From Anthonomus grandis grandis (Eukaryota > Arthropoda > Insecta > Coleoptera > Curculionidae): a stretch of DNA of 64,000 bases. This document shows, piece by piece, positions 1-12,150 of the stretch (position 1 is the first letter of the stretch; every line of letters starts with the position of its first letter). Position numbers and translations under genes: made by a program. The DNA lies in contig NC_065558.1 in assembly GCF_022605725.1 (NCBI RefSeq), forward strand, positions 6,262,001 through 6,326,000, in the 5' to 3' direction. The notes below the pieces were generated by a model, which worked only from the letters and a program-made list of their open reading frames with translations, searched no databases and was not told the DNA's origin.

Positions 1-660
1 CATAGAGAAAGGCGCAAGACGGTGTTGCCATTGTAAAGAAATCAATCATTTCTTTCAGGAAATTGATGTTACTTAGGAAAAAGAAAGAGAAGTGTGGTCT
101 GAAGTTAATCTACGGCTGTAAAAGAATCGTCATTAGATTCTTCCAGGAAGTTGAGGTTACTTAGGAAGACGAAAAGTGAGATGAAAGGGAAGAATGGAAG
201 AAAGTAATTACGTTCAAAAGTAAAAAAAATAATAATTTCATTCAAGAAGTTGATGTTACTAGGGAACAAGAAAAAGAAGATGAAGGAAAAGAAATGCGAT
301 CTGAAGTTAACAATGTTGTAAAACAACAATGATTAGTTTTTTTCGAGGCAATTGAGAAAATGATTCAAGAAGAAAATGAAGGAGAAGAAGAATGGAGAAA
401 CCCTAGATTCAACTGCCCCTAAAAAAATTATAATTTTTTTCCAGAAAGTTGATGTTACTTGGGAAAAAGAAGGAGAATAAATGTGATCTGAAGTTAATAC
501 TATTTTCCAGGCAATTGACGTCATGAAAGAAAAATAATGCTGGGCTTAATTGCTTGTAAAGAATTCAATAATTTCATCCTGAAAATTGATGATACTTAAG
601 AAGAAAAAGATGAAGGAGAAGTAGAAAAAGAATAGAAGAAATATTAAGCTGAATTGACCT
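1..660. repeat. diverged purine-rich minisatellite
   Basis: About seven degenerate units share the order: TTCCAGGAAGTTGA-like block, GTTACTTAGG or GTTACTTGGG, then a GAA/GAAG-rich stretch and a GTGATCTGAAGTTAA-like block. Good unit starts are near 60, 150, 245, 440 and 575. The TTCCAGG(A/C)A(G/A)TTGA block is also the theme of the arrays at 3.5-4.3 kb and 12.2-15.6 kb. Short open frames on the minus strand here are Phe/Leu-rich translations of the purine-rich repeat and are not genes. Confidence 0.6.
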
Positions 661-1050
661 TAAGTTGTACAAAGAGTCATTTTACATATAACATCTCTTA
701 ATGACTGTACAAAAACTAAACAATTTTTCCTCTTGTCAACTGTTTTAAGTGTTATATGCGTCCAAGACCGAGCCGAAATTTATGCACCCCCCCCTGGTGT
801 GTTCGTTAATTTAAATAAATAGACGCACTTAAGGGCCATCAGTAAATTGTCGTGTCTGTAGACCGTGGAGGAGGTCCGATCAACACATTTAAATAATTTT
901 TAATTTATTCCCTTTCCGTTTTCGCGCACGCACTCACAAACCAGTGGCGTGGAATTATACGTATTTGTAGTAAATAAAAATCTACCAGAAAATATGGAGT
1001 GCCTATTACATCTTACTCTGGATCGACTATATTTGGTCACTTATTCATTT
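661..1050. other. no gene seen; AT-rich sequence
   Basis: No coding-like frame, inverted repeat or clear repeat unit is visible. There is a poly-C run near 787-795. Nothing further can be supported. Confidence 0.4.
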
Positions 1051-1098
1051 GAGGTCCTGATGATGTTTGCGTCAATAAGGGAAACGCGTGTCCTCGAG
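1045..1098 (+). ncRNA. possible relic hammerhead ribozyme motif (Penelope-type)
   Basis: CTGATGA (1057-1063) is followed 17 bp later by GAAACGCGTGTC (1081-1092), the two conserved core strands of a hammerhead with the very short helix III and GUC cleavage triplet described in Penelope-like elements. GAG (1051-1053) can pair with CTC (1093-1095) as a partial helix I. However, helix II between the core strands does not pair well, so I call this a decayed copy. The better preserved copies in this window (26.8, 27.1 and 41.6 kb) make the reading more plausible. Confidence 0.35.
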
Positions 1099-1144
1099 AA
1101 AATATTTTTTATTAAGTAAATGGTGTTCTATTTTTTACCGTGTT

Positions 1145-1237
1145 TTAAGCCGGCCTCACACGACTGGTGTATTTGACAACTACACCAATACTGGTATACT
1201 TGGCAAGTATCTCAGCTCAACACACCAATACACAAGC
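1145..1237. mobile_element. solo end of the TTAA-flanked inverted-repeat element
   Basis: This 93-bp block starts with TTAAGCCGGCCTCACACGAC and matches 1922-2014 with about two differences, in the same orientation. It is therefore one terminus of the element annotated at 1922-3455, without its other end. The block itself contains short inverted repeats around TTGACAA. Confidence 0.6.
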
Positions 1238-1921
1238 ACAAGAAGGGGCTGTTTAAGTATGTATAACCTATTTTTAAGGGACCCCCAACATGTCCTTCAA
1301 TGTTAGCATTGACTTACATGAGTTTACAAAATACACTTTAGACGTATTCTGAGACAACAACTCTAATATTAACTTGAAACTTAAAGAAAAATATAAGGAG
1401 ATAATTATTCTACACTAGTTAAAGTACTTTACATTATTGACGACAGAGACGCCAGATAAGAAGCGTAAAGAAGTAAAAAGGAAGCAAATAAACGTTCCGG
1501 AAGGGAACAGTAAAGATGAGTAATTAGCCAAGTAAGGAAACTATGACATCATAAAGTGCAAAGCTTAATAATTTGTATAAATATTTATTTCAATCGGAAG
1601 GATATTATAGAACTTCGGTGCAAAAACACATATATTTCTTTGAGATTTTTTTTGAGAACAAAGCAATTCTAGCATTTTCATTTGTGACATATTGAGATTT
1701 TGATTTGTGATAAATGTGTTAATATTAACGTCAAGCGGTTTAATTTTCGAGAAATAGATCAAAGAGCTATAAATATTATAGTCTTCGAATGTTAGGAATT
1801 ACCTCCTCTTTATGAAGTACTTCAGTAGGGTACCTAGAGTTTTTCTTACACATGATCTTAACTATTTTATTTTGATATGTTTTAAAGATCGAAAGGGCAT
1901 TATTGTAAGGGTGTCCCAATA
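1238..1921. other. no gene seen; AT-rich spacer between two TTAA-element ends
   Basis: No convincing coding frame is present, and open frames are short and low-complexity. The segment could be internal sequence of an older, larger TTAA-element copy starting at 1145, but no matching 3' end supports this. Confidence 0.35.
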
Positions 1922-2363
1922 TTAAGCCGGCCTCACACGACTGGTGTACTTGACAAGTACACCAATACTGGTATACTTGGCAAGTATCTCAGCTCAACAC
2001 ACCAATACACAAGCCATGGCGGTTACACGACGTCTGCATTGTTTGTTGATGTTGCTGTTAAATGTTGGTGGTAGTTGATGTAGGTGTTATATGAGTGTCG
2101 GCCATCATGATAGAGTTTGTTCTGAAAATGTCGTAGCTACTGCAGCGTTTGTGGTTATGAGTGGGTGTTATTTAAAATTTAAAAAAAAAACAAATTAAGA
2201 AGAGAAGATGGTGGATGGTATCTTTAAATAGAAGTCGAGAAAGATAAGTAGTTACGTAAAAGGTATCACTTTATTAAAAAAGTTTTATTTAACTGATTTG
2301 ACCGCCTGACTGTTGTCAGCATATACGAGTACATATATTTGAAAACTTGAAATGGCTATATCT

Positions 2364-2450
2364 TAGGAACAAAAAACTAAATAAAAAAGGCTGAAATACA
2401 ATAATCTCTTAGGAACAAAAAACTAAATAAAAATAAAGGCTGAAAACACT
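2364..2450. repeat. imperfect tandem duplication, ~46-bp unit
   Basis: The phrase AGGAACAAAAAACTAAATAA followed by AAGGCTGAAA occurs twice in a row (about 2366 and 2411). The second copy has a small insertion (AAATAA). Confidence 0.6.
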
Positions 2451-2734
2451 TTCTGTAAAATAAAGGGAGAACAAAAATAAGCATATTATCTCGTCCCTAT
2501 CTACAGCACCTTAGACAGGGTGAGATACACCCCTAAAATCTTAAACAGAAAGGGGGTCGAGTGATACATCATATTAAAGGTCTTTCAATTTTATTTCCAA
2601 AAATACCATCAAACTTCAAATCCGTCCGTTGCCATTCCCAAAAGAACAGCTGTTAAAAATAGCCCATTTTTAATCTTTTAGAGATCATAGAGCAAAATCT
2701 GTTTAAGATAGAGCAAAATGGATTTCACATTCTT

Positions 2735-2858
2735 GTCTTAACTTTTCACTATCTATCTGGTGACGCTAATTGGACAACCTGTCAGTTGTCATTTTTTTTT
2801 GACAATTGACAGGTTGTCAAATTAGCGTCACCAGATAGATATTAAGAAGTTAAGATAG
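2735..2858. mobile_element. near-perfect palindrome, MITE-like foldback
   Basis: The left arm runs through TCTTAACTT, ATCTATCTGGTGACGCTAAT and GACAACCTGTCAGTTGTCA. After a T-run loop (about 2793-2800) the right arm reads back as TGACAATTGACAGGTTGTC, ATTAGCGTCACCAGATAGAT and AAGTTAAGA. Arms are about 55 bp with few mismatches. It sits inside the 1922-3455 element, so it is either a nested insertion or that element's own core hairpin. Confidence 0.75.
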
Positions 2859-3479
2859 GTTAAATTAGGTTAAATTAACCTAAAAAATTTCTCCCTCAAA
2901 AATAAATTTGACGTGTTTTTTTTCAAATTTTTTAAATTTTATACGGGGGCTGGAAGTTTTCAAATTGACACCCTGTATGTGTATCGTTGCCAGTCAACAA
3001 TAATATTGTTTTAATTTGTTTTGTTGCAGATATAGTGCCACAGTATATCTGCAACATAGATTCGTTTTGATATAAATCCAGAAACTCTAATACTACTTCG
3101 TTTGACCACTCCATTTTCAAATGTCAAACGCAAAAAAGAACCCAGTTTCTAGACCTACAGACCTACTCCCTACAACATTAGAATACACACTATTTAGTAT
3201 GACGACGCCAAAACGCACAGGCATACTACAGTTCGTGTGAGCGCAACCACAAGTATAGAAATGCATGGACTGGTCAAGTGTACCAATAATGGTAATCCCT
3301 TTGATTGGCGATAATTTTACCGACAGACGGCGGGACTCTGACTACTACTCACCAGTCACCAATAATTGTACAATTAAACGACTCACACGACATGGAAAGT
3401 ATTCGCCAGTGACAAATATTGGCCAAGTATACCAGTCGTGTGAGGCCGGCTTTAATCACAGTCTGCAACTATTTCAAGC

Positions 3480-4320
3480 GGTGACTTTTTTTAAATTTTC
3501 TGTTCCAAAGAAATCCAGACCAGTTGCTCCAATTAATTGCCCGAGAGCCTGGAATTATTTTTCTTTTCCAGGCAGTTGAGGATTTATAAATTTAAAAAAA
3601 ATTGCCTGGAATGATTTTTTTCATTCCAGGAAGTTGACATTAGGGCAATTAAAAATAAATTAAGATGCCTGGATATTATTCAGATGCCAGTATGTATCGT
3701 AGTTAGAACCTGCCAACAAAATTTATATAAATATTTAAATGCCTGGAATAATTTTTTAAATAACTCAAATTATTTAATATTTTTCAGGTAATGGAGGATA
3801 TTAAAAAAAAATCGCTTTAGCCTAAAATCTTCCAAGAATAAACGCAATTTTTTGAATAATCCAAAGACACTAGAGCCTGGAATAAGTTTCTATTTTCTAC
3901 CGGTAGAGAAAAATAAGTTATGTTTTCCAGAAAATTGAGGATTTTTGACAGATGCATTATTCCAAAGAACTCAACTGCCTGGAATAAATTTTTATTTTAT
4001 TCCATGCACTCATAAAAATTTCTTAATAATTGCAAACAAATATGTATAGAAAAAATACCTAATCAATGTTCTGGAATAATTTTTCTTTTCCAGACAAATG
4101 GGGATTTTTAAGACAGTTCCAAAAAAGAAAAAAAATCCAAAGAATGTTAAAAAAAGACAAAAAATTGTCTGGAATTTAATTTTCGCTATTTTCCAAGCAG
4201 TAAAAAATATACTTGATTAAAATATCGAAATTAAACGGAAAAAAATGGTCCACCCAATTTCCTGGAATGATTTTTCTTTTCCAGGCAGTTCAAAATAATT
4301 TTAGATGCCTGTAGTTAGGC
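3480..4320. repeat. degenerate CCTGGAA...TTCCAGG hairpin array
   Basis: Units of uneven length contain GCCTGGAAT(A/G)ATTTTT followed closely by TTTTCCAGGCAGTTGA, so each unit can form a small hairpin (for example 3549-3580, 3604-3634, 4073-4096 and 4259-4290). The spacing is irregular. The same core recurs in the arrays at 7.0, 12.2, 33.5 and 45.2 kb. Confidence 0.65.
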
Positions 4321-4534
4321 ATAAAATCTGTGATTGTTTTCTTAAAAATTATTACCAAAGAATTATTGATATTTTGACTTTTTCATACAGTCAAGGGTAA
4401 AAAATTGCTTTAGCATTATATCTGCCATAATTTCAATTATATTCAAAATTAATGTATTTCATTATGACAAATAATTACCACAACGAAGAAGTACTGCAAC
4501 TGACAATGATTAAAGTTAAAATACTGAAAAAAAA

Positions 4535-4660
4535 AATTACAATCTGACAACACAGTGAGCTTGGATGCTACTGCCGTTCTTATTGGCTCAATTGACTTGC
4601 CTTGCGTATTAATGGGCGGGGCATCCATAAAAGCAACGTTGCCGTTATTAATTTTTGTAT
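4535..4660 (-). repeat. dispersed repeat family R, inverted copy
   Basis: This copy runs from CTGACAACACAGTG through a TTCTTATTGGCT block and GGGCGGGGCATCC to AAAGCAACGTTGCC. It is the reverse complement of the better preserved copies at 9972-10110 and 11395-11550, which read GTTGCTTTTGCAGATGCTCC ... CACTGTGTTGTCAGATTG. There is no coding capacity. It could be a MITE or the end of a larger transposon. Confidence 0.55.
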
Positions 4661-5419
4661 TTTTTCAAGAGAAAATTTTTGGAAATATATTATTATCTAT
4701 GAAATTTGGTTGTCTTTAGTTTATTGACTAATACCCATATTTGCAGTTTTGCTCAACATTGATATTCAATTTATCCCAATACAAAATTAACCAATTTTGA
4801 GACTGATTTGAAATGTAATCGTTATACCCCTATGAAATCTATCTTAATTGTCCTAAATATACTGTGTGCCAACCAAAGAATTACGTTTGGTGTCTATTTG
4901 TTTGTTTTTAAGTTAAAACAACATCTGTGATAAATTAAGATTTTATACTGACAGCCAGATGTAACACAAATCAATTGGTCAACTCTGTCCTGTACAGAGG
5001 CATTAATAGAATTTAATAAAATAGCTGTGATCATTAAAACCTGTGATAATTTAACACAGTTCAAGAGACTTTTGAGCAAATTTATTTTAGATAGGTTGTA
5101 AGTTTTGTTTATTTCATCGAGTTCTAATGTGCGAGTATGTGTGTCTAATTTTATCTTTACATTATATGTCTTACGTTGATTTTATTTATACAGTTTTAAT
5201 CAATTTTTAATAGTATGGGTTTAGTTTTAGAAATTAGTGTTCTCCCTTACGAACAATTTATAATTTTATTCTTATATTCAAGTGGCCTTTATACTTTTTA
5301 TAATTATTGTGATATATCTTTGGTAGCATTTATGCTAAATAAATAGTTATTAATATTTTTTTATTAAAAGGGGGGTTATAATCTCCCAACAAAATATATA
5401 AGATGTCACTGTAGAAACA
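4661..5419. other. no gene seen
   Basis: AT-rich sequence with no supported coding frame. The stretch 4860-5100 has a slightly richer composition on the minus strand but only a 61-residue open frame, which I do not recognise. Confidence 0.35.
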
Positions 5420-5695
5420 CAAAACTGACAACACAGTAAAATTTTGATACGTCAATGCAGTTCTTATGGGCGCGGCATGCTGGCTTTGAAGATTATTGGG
5501 CGCAGCATCTGTACGTAAGACGTTGCCAATATTATCATTTTATAAGAATGGCTTCTCAAAATATTAATTTATTAAAAACTTTTTTATTTTTTATTAAGAA
5601 AAATATAAAGCATTTAAATATATGAAATGTTTCTACTAGAATCTGACCGCACAGGGTTACGAACTAATGGGCGTTGCCATTATTAAGACTTGATC
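5420..5695 (-). repeat. dispersed repeat family R, one copy plus a degenerate second copy
   Basis: 5424-5545 reads CTGACAACACAGT ... TTCTTATGGG ... TTGGGCGCAGCATCTGTACG ... ACGTTGCCAATATT, aligned in order with the 4535 copy. A shorter, poorer copy follows at about 5640-5690 (ATCTGACCGCACAGGGTTACG, GGGCGTTGCCATTATTAA). Confidence 0.5.
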
Positions 5696-6944
5696 ATTTT
5701 CACAAGGAAAAGGTTTCTCTCTTATTTCTTGTTTTTTTTTTGTACGCCAATGCCATAGCAAAACATATTATGAAATTTCTCCGGTTGCATTTCGACATAT
5801 GCTACCATTCGAAGTCTCAAAGAAGTGATAAATGGGGTCACCCGATGGGGGGGTCGCGTGCTACATCCGTGTGAATCGAATCACCCCCTTCTCGCGTCTC
5901 TTTGTTCGACAATCGTAAACTCTTTTTACGCATTTGAACTGGTCTCGATATTCAATTGCCGTTTGAGGGTTATTTTTTGGGAGATTTTTAAATGCTTTCA
6001 TTGAAAAAAAAAAAAGAAAACATCGATCTCTCGTACACTGGCAGAATACAAATAAATATTTAGTAGGTCAACAAACTAAAAAGCTGTCCTTTCATCGATA
6101 ACAATTGGAAAATACATTAATTAGCACCCGTATAATATATTTATAAATAAAAAAAACGTTCCCTTATCGGCGGTTTTAGAAATCGTTTCGCATTTTAGTT
6201 TTACAAAGTTAATGAATATTTACTATTTGTATTCGCGATATACGCGAGTTATTATTGTTGTTTAGCAATCGCACAAATAAAACTAATTACAAAACATACG
6301 GTAAAGGACATCATCATCGATTGATTGGGGCCCATTAGGTTCTAATTAATTGGCCAATACACTTAAGAACCTGGTATCAAGAAAAATTGTTTTTTTCTTT
6401 ATTCAAGCAATTAGCGCTTAAATTCGCTATGGCCGTTAGTTAGACCGGTGCTGTAGGAACGCACACGCGCTCTAAAAGATTAAAAAAGTATTATCACCTG
6501 TACCCACATGGGTAGAGGCACACGCCTGTAATAAGCAGTCTATCATTAAATATTTATTTCTATCGCGAGTATAACTGAACTTAGAGATAAGTACGATGAC
6601 TTTAGCAGTAATTGAAAAACAAAATTGTTCCATTCTATTGCTTTTTACATAAGGCCCAGGGTCTCTCTTTTGTCAAAATATTAATATCGACAACATTGTA
6701 TAGATGCTCAAGGCGACAATAGGAAGGACAAACGCTTTGAAGCTCCTCCTACTTATGCAAATATTCAAGTTATCCTAACCTTGATAAAAGGAGTTAAATA
6801 ACGAAAAAAAGAAAAAAGTCAATCAGCTACATAAGGTCCAAGATCTCTCTCCCTCTCTATATATGCGTTGTTTGAAATTACTTTCGTGCTTTCTCTATCT
6901 CTTTAAATTCTTGCGTTCAAAAAAATAATTATTAAAAAAAATCT
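5696..6944. other. no gene seen; mixed-composition unique sequence
   Basis: There is no recognisable protein. Parts around 5790-5950 and 6400-6560 have higher GC and no repeat structure, unlike the surrounding arrays. This could be unique intergenic DNA, but nothing functional is shown. Confidence 0.35.
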
Positions 6945-7015
6945 TAGAACTAAATTACGTTATATTGGCAACGCTGTTTCTATGGATGCTTCACCCGTTA
7001 ACGTTTAAGACCTGC
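6945..7015 (+). repeat. dispersed repeat family R, left half only
   Basis: ATATTGGCAACGCTGTTTCT followed by GATGCTTCACCC matches the beginning of the 9972 copy. The match stops where the next minisatellite array begins, so this copy is truncated at the array edge. Confidence 0.5.
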
Positions 7016-9770
7016 CTGAAATAAGAGTATTCCAGGCACTCCAACTGGCTCAGATTCCTGGACTATAAATTGCGTCAAGAACTATTAGAGTACTTAGAAA
7101 AATATTCCAGGCTCTCGAGGTGACTTAATTGCCTGGAATAGACCCAGAATTGCCTGGAAGAGCTGTTATAACTACTTAGAAGGGTATTCCAGGCAGTCCA
7201 AGTGGCTCAGATCCCTGAACTAAGTCTCTCAATTATCTGAAAAATTATCAGACTACAGAAAAAAATTCAATGCACTCCAAGTAACTCAATTGCTGGGAAG
7301 AGCTGTCACAGTACTTAGAGGAGTATTCTAGGCGCTCCAAGTGGCTCAGATCCCTGGACTAAAACTCTCAATTGTCTGAAGAATTATTAGAGTACTTAGA
7401 AGAGTATTTCAGGCACTCCAACTGGCTCAGATTCCTGGACTAAGACTATCAATTGCGTCAAGAATTATTAGAATACTTAGAAAAATATTCTAGGCTCTCC
7501 AGGTGATTTAATTGCCTGGAATAGAGTCAGAATTGCCTGGAAAAACTTTCAGAGTACTTATAAGATAATTCTAGGTATTCAAAGTGGCTCAATTGCCTGG
7601 AAGAGCTGTTATAACTACTTAGAAGAGTATTCCAAGCACTCCAAGTGGCTCAGATCCCTGGACTAAAACTTAAATTGTCTGAAGAATTATTAGAGAACTT
7701 ACAAGAATATTCAAGGCACTCCAAGTAACTCAGTGGCTTGGAATAGACTCAGAATTGTCTGGAGGAACCCCCAGAAGGCTTAAAAGGTAATTCTAGTTAC
7801 ACTAAGTAATTCAATTGCCTGGAAGAGCTGTCACAGTACTTAGAAGAGTATTCTGGGCTCTCCAAGTGACTCAGATCCTTGGACTAAGACTCTCAATTTC
7901 CTAAAGAACTATTAGAGAACTTAAAAGGAAATTCAAGGCACTCTAAGTGACTCAATGGCTTGCAATAGACTCAGATTTTTTTGGAAGAACCCTCAGAGTG
8001 CTTTAAAGGTAATTCTAGTTACTCTTACGTGATTCAATTGCCTTGAAGAGCTGTCACAGTACTTAGAAGAGTATTCCAGGCACTCCAAGTGACTCAGGTC
8101 CCCGGAGTAGAACTTTCAATTGCCTCAAGGACTATTAGAATACTTAAAAAAATATTAAAGGCACTCCAAGTAACTCAATGGTTTGGAATAGACTCTTCCA
8201 CTACTTAGAAGAGTATTCCAGGCATTCCAAGTAGCACAGATCCCAGGACTAGGACTCTCAAATTTTTAAAGAACTATGAGGGTACTTAAAGGATATTCAA
8301 GGTACTCCAAGTTGCTCAATTGCTTGAAAGAGACTCAGAATTGTCTGGAGGAATCCTCAGAGTGCGTAGAAGATAATTTTAGTTACTTAAAGGGGCTCAA
8401 TTGCCTGGAAGGGCTGTTACACTACTTAAAAGAGTATTCCAGCCATTCCAAGTGGCTCAGATCCCTGGACTAAGACTCTCAATTTCCTAAAGAACTATTA
8501 GGGAACTTAAAAGGATATTCAAGGCACTTCAAGTGACTCAATGGCTTGGAATAGACTCGGAATTGTCTGGAGGAACCTTCAGAGCGCGTAGAAGATAATT
8601 CTAGTTACTTGAAGTGGATCAATTGCCTGAAAGGGCTGTTACACTATTTAGAAGAGTAATCCGGGCACTCCAAGTGACTCAGATCCTTGGACTAAGACTC
8701 TCCATTTCCCGAAGAACTACTAGGCTACATAAAAGAATATTCGAGGCACGCCAAATGGTTTTATTACATACAAGAGTTGTTACACTACTTAGAAGAGTAT
8801 TATAGACACTCCAAATGGCTCAGATCCCTAGACTAAGACTATCAATTACTTCAAAAACTATTAGAGTACTTAGAAAAATATGTCAGGTTCTCCAAGTGGC
8901 TTAATTGCCTAGAATAGACCCAGAATTGCCTGGAAGACCCCTCAGAGTATTTAGAACATAATTCTAGGTACTCAATTGCCTGGAAGAACTGTTACACTAC
9001 TTAGAAGAGTATTCCAGGCATTGCAAATGGCTCGACTAGGACCCTCAATTTCCTGAAGAACTATTAGAATACTTAGAAGAATATTCAAGGTACTACAAGT
9101 GACTCAATTGCTTGGAATAGACTGAGGATTGTCTGGAAGAACCCTGAGAGTGCTTACAAGGTAATTCTAGGTACTTGAAGTGACTTAATTGCCTGGAAGA
9201 GCTGTTACATTACTAAGAAGAGCATTCCTGGCATCCAAGTGGCTCAGATCCCTGGACTAAGATTATCAATTTCCTTAAAAACTATTAGAGTACTTAAAAA
9301 AATATTTCCTGCTCTACAAGTGGCCTAATTGCCTGAAATAGAGCCAAATTTCCCCATTGGAAGACCCCTCAGAGTGCTTAAAAGGTAATTCTAGTTATTC
9401 TAAGTGATTCGATTTCCTGGAAGAGCTGTCACAATATTTAGAAGAGTATTCCGGGCATTCCAAGTGGCTCAGATCCTTTATTTATTAGATTAAGACTCTC
9501 AATTTCCTGAAAAACTACTAGGATACTTAAAATAATATTCAATGCACTCCGAATGGCTCAATTCTCAGACCCTCAGAGTGTTTGGAAGATAATTCTAGGT
9601 GAAGATAATTCTCGAGGTGACTCAATTGCCTAGAAGAGCTGTTACACTACATAGAAGAATATTTCAAGCGCTTTAAGTCACTTAGATCCCTGGACAAGTC
9701 TGTCAATTGCCTGAAAAAGTATTATATTATAGAATACTTGAAAGAACATTCAAGGGAACCACTTGGAGGG
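7015..9770. repeat. ~80-bp minisatellite array with alternating unit types
   Basis: More than 30 diverged units recur in mixed order. Type A: TTCCAGGCACTCCAAGTGGC, CAGATCCCTGGACTAAGACT, CAATTGCCTGAAGAACTATT, AGAGTACTTAGAA. Type B: GGCACTCCAAGTAACTCAAT, GGAATAGACTCAGAATTG, CTGGAGGAACCCTCAGAGTG. Type C: CAATTGCCTGGAAGAGCTGT followed by CACTACTTAGAAGAGTATTC. An A-B-C order of about 220 bp is visible in the middle of the array. GTACTTAGAAGAGTATTCCAGGC is the most constant junction. Open frames here are repeat translations. Confidence 0.8.
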
Positions 9771-12150
9771 TTCAATCGCTTGGGGGTTTAACGACATCAC
9801 CATTGTAACATGTTCTATTTATGCCTAATTGTAAGATTGTTTGTAGAGAGTCAAATTGATAGTAATTAAGAAAAATGGCATTTCAAGTCGAACAAATTAA
9901 GTGCGCTAGGAACTCCAAAAATTGGACTTTTAACAAATATTTTCACAAAAAAAATTAAAATGCAATACTAGAAGGTAATATTGGCAACGCTGCTTTTATT
10001 GATGCTCCGCCCACTGATATTTAAGGCCAACCAGTTGAACCAATAAGAACGAGATGAGCATTGTAACTCATTCATGCATAGTTGCCAGATTGTAACATTT
10101 AAATTTCACATATTTTGTTGCATGGGCTGTCTATAATCTTTTAAGGAGTTATCACATTAATATTCTTGTGCTGCTATATTTTTCGACTTAATTGCCTTAG
10201 ATTGGTAAATTATTTGTTCTAGTAAGTATTTTATTGAATAATTTGATCTTCACAATGAAATGAAAGGAATACAAAATGAGAATTTAAGAAGAATATGAAT
10301 ACAAGGCCCTGTAAGCACCTGATGACAGAATTTAAGAGATCGAAAAAGTACAATTATACGAATAACAAGCAAGAACCTTATAAACTAAATTATTAACAGA
10401 AGGACAAAATGTTAATAATGATAATGTTGCTTTTACAGATCTTCCCCCTCTCTCAGCATTAATGCTCCTCAGTGTACAATGTCACTGTGTTGCCAGATTG
10501 TAACATGCTTTTCATATACTTTGTTATACATAGGTATCACATTAAAGATCATTGAAACTATTAAGCTTCGATCACCTTAATTGCTTTAGACTAGTAAATC
10601 ATTTGTTATAGTATCTTATTTCTGTGCTAGTCATAGTGATTACTCCTTGACTAGACTATTTGCAGACCTTCTCCTTCTCGTATCACGTCATTGCATTGGG
10701 TTAATTAATTTCGAATTTGTTATAGTAATTTCTTTTACACCAGAGGATTTTATATAAGGTACTTCGGGTGGTAATGGTACTACCACCCCACCTGGCTCGG
10801 TTTTATCACAATGCGCATTTCTACTTAATGGTTATGCGGGCACGTGACACAACTTTTTTATTTGTCGGTTTTAACGGTCATATTTTCCGATTAGATTACT
10901 TAAAAAATAATTTAATGCTAGAAATTAAGTATTCTATTTAATGACGACGAATATCAAATGAAAAAAATATTCTTTTCTGGTCCGGAATAATACAGCAGTA
11001 AAAATTGAGACTCCTCGTATACTAAATTGAGCTTAATTGATAGACGAGGGGTGGTTTAAATGAAGTTAATAAAATCTTGTTAAAAGTTTTACGAGGTAAA
11101 GGTCTATGGACAAGTAAATTTTCGATTTATTAAGGCAGTTAATTTTTTATGCTCTTGGTGGAATTTTTTTCATGTATTCCAGGCATCTTAAGTTTCTTTA
11201 TATAGCTTCTAGTTGTATAGTGGATATACTTTTTTTGTGGTTATTGACCCTATGGATGTATAAAGAAATGAAGTACATTGAGCTATTAATTTAATCAACT
11301 TAATGTGCCTCATAATTAGCACAGAATTGGGAGGCCAAAAAAAAGAATTATTAGAGCAACAGTCAAGAAATCTAATAAACGAAATTTTCTTGACAGAAGG
11401 ATAAAATGTTAATAGTGACAACGTTGCTTTTGCAGATGCTCCGCCTACTGAGGCTCAACGTCAGCCTGCCCAGCTAATGAGAACGAGAAGAGCATTAGAG
11501 CTCCTTCCACTAGAGTCAAGTATCACTGTGTTGTCAGATTGTAACATTGAAATTTCATATATTTTGGTACGTAGCAATGTGGTTTAATTTCTGCTTAAAA
11601 AAAACACTTTAGACGAAACGTTTATTGTCTATAAAAGGGGATCAAATTATCTCCCAACGCCCTGTGTATGGTAATTTGGTATAAAGACTGGCGCGCGAGC
11701 CTTGGTTAGATGCACTCATTTTATTAATAATTCATATTGGCGCACTTAACGTAGCTCTAAAAAAATCCAATAAACTGAGCCTATTTTATAAAATGAGGCG
11801 CGTATTTATCATCGGAGAAAGAAATTACAAAATTAGGGTAATTACTGGAATTTATGATATAACAACTAGTTAATAGGAAGGAGAGCGTAGTGGATTTGAT
11901 AGGGCAGGTGGTAAGGGTATTTGCGGTTGTCGGTAAAAATAGGAAGTTGCTCAACCTTAAGTGTTACTTCAACTGGAGTTATAGTAGGTCATTCACAAGT
12001 TGAAGTTTTCATGACAAACAGTAGTCTCCTTATTACCAGTTTGTTCAACCAACCAGGTTTGGTATATATTCATTAATTAAACAAATTGAGGAATGAATAT
12101 TCTGCAACTGCATGAAGAGAAAACAAAATGTTTTAGGCAACTCATGACGT
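9771..12150 (+). repeat. dispersed repeat family R: three direct copies with conserved flanks
   Basis: Copies lie at 9972-10110, 10395-10515 and 11395-11550, all in plus orientation: GTTGCTTTT, GATGCTCCGCC, a GAACGAGA-GAGCATT block, then CACTGTGTTGTCAGATTG and TAACATT. The 3' flanks also match (CATATTTTGTTGCATG against CATATACTTTGTTATACA; TTAATTGCCTTAGA against TTAATTGCTTTAGA near 10190 and 10573), as does a 5' flank (AACAGAAGGACAAAATG near 10396 against GACAGAAGGATAAAATG near 11392). The real unit is therefore larger, about 400 bp, and partly tandem. No protein is encoded. 11550-12150 shows nothing else I can name. Confidence 0.55.

Larger units (their letters stand above)
1922..3455. mobile_element. 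TTAA-flanked non-autonomous TIR element (piggyBac-like MITE candidate)
   Basis: The left end reads TTAA-GCCGGCCTCACACGACTGGT (1922 on) and the right end reads ACCAGTCGTGTGAGGCCGGC followed by T and TTAA (3432-3455). The terminal inverted repeats of about 20 bp match perfectly, with TTAA on both sides. TTAA target duplication is typical of the piggyBac superfamily, but these ends do not show the usual CCC start and no transposase is present, so the superfamily is an inference. The subterminal regions carry further short copies of CTGGT-TACTTG-type motifs. The interior holds a nested palindrome (2735-2858) and a 46-bp tandem duplication (2364-2450). Confidence 0.65.

Noticed and set aside
105..524. 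Minus-strand open frames rich in Phe/Leu resembling membrane segments
   Set aside because: They are translations of a purine-rich tandem repeat; composition and repetition explain the open frames.
7015..9770. CRISPR-like array
   Set aside because: Units are diverged along their whole length with no constant repeat/variable spacer pattern, no cas genes, and the DNA is eukaryotic.
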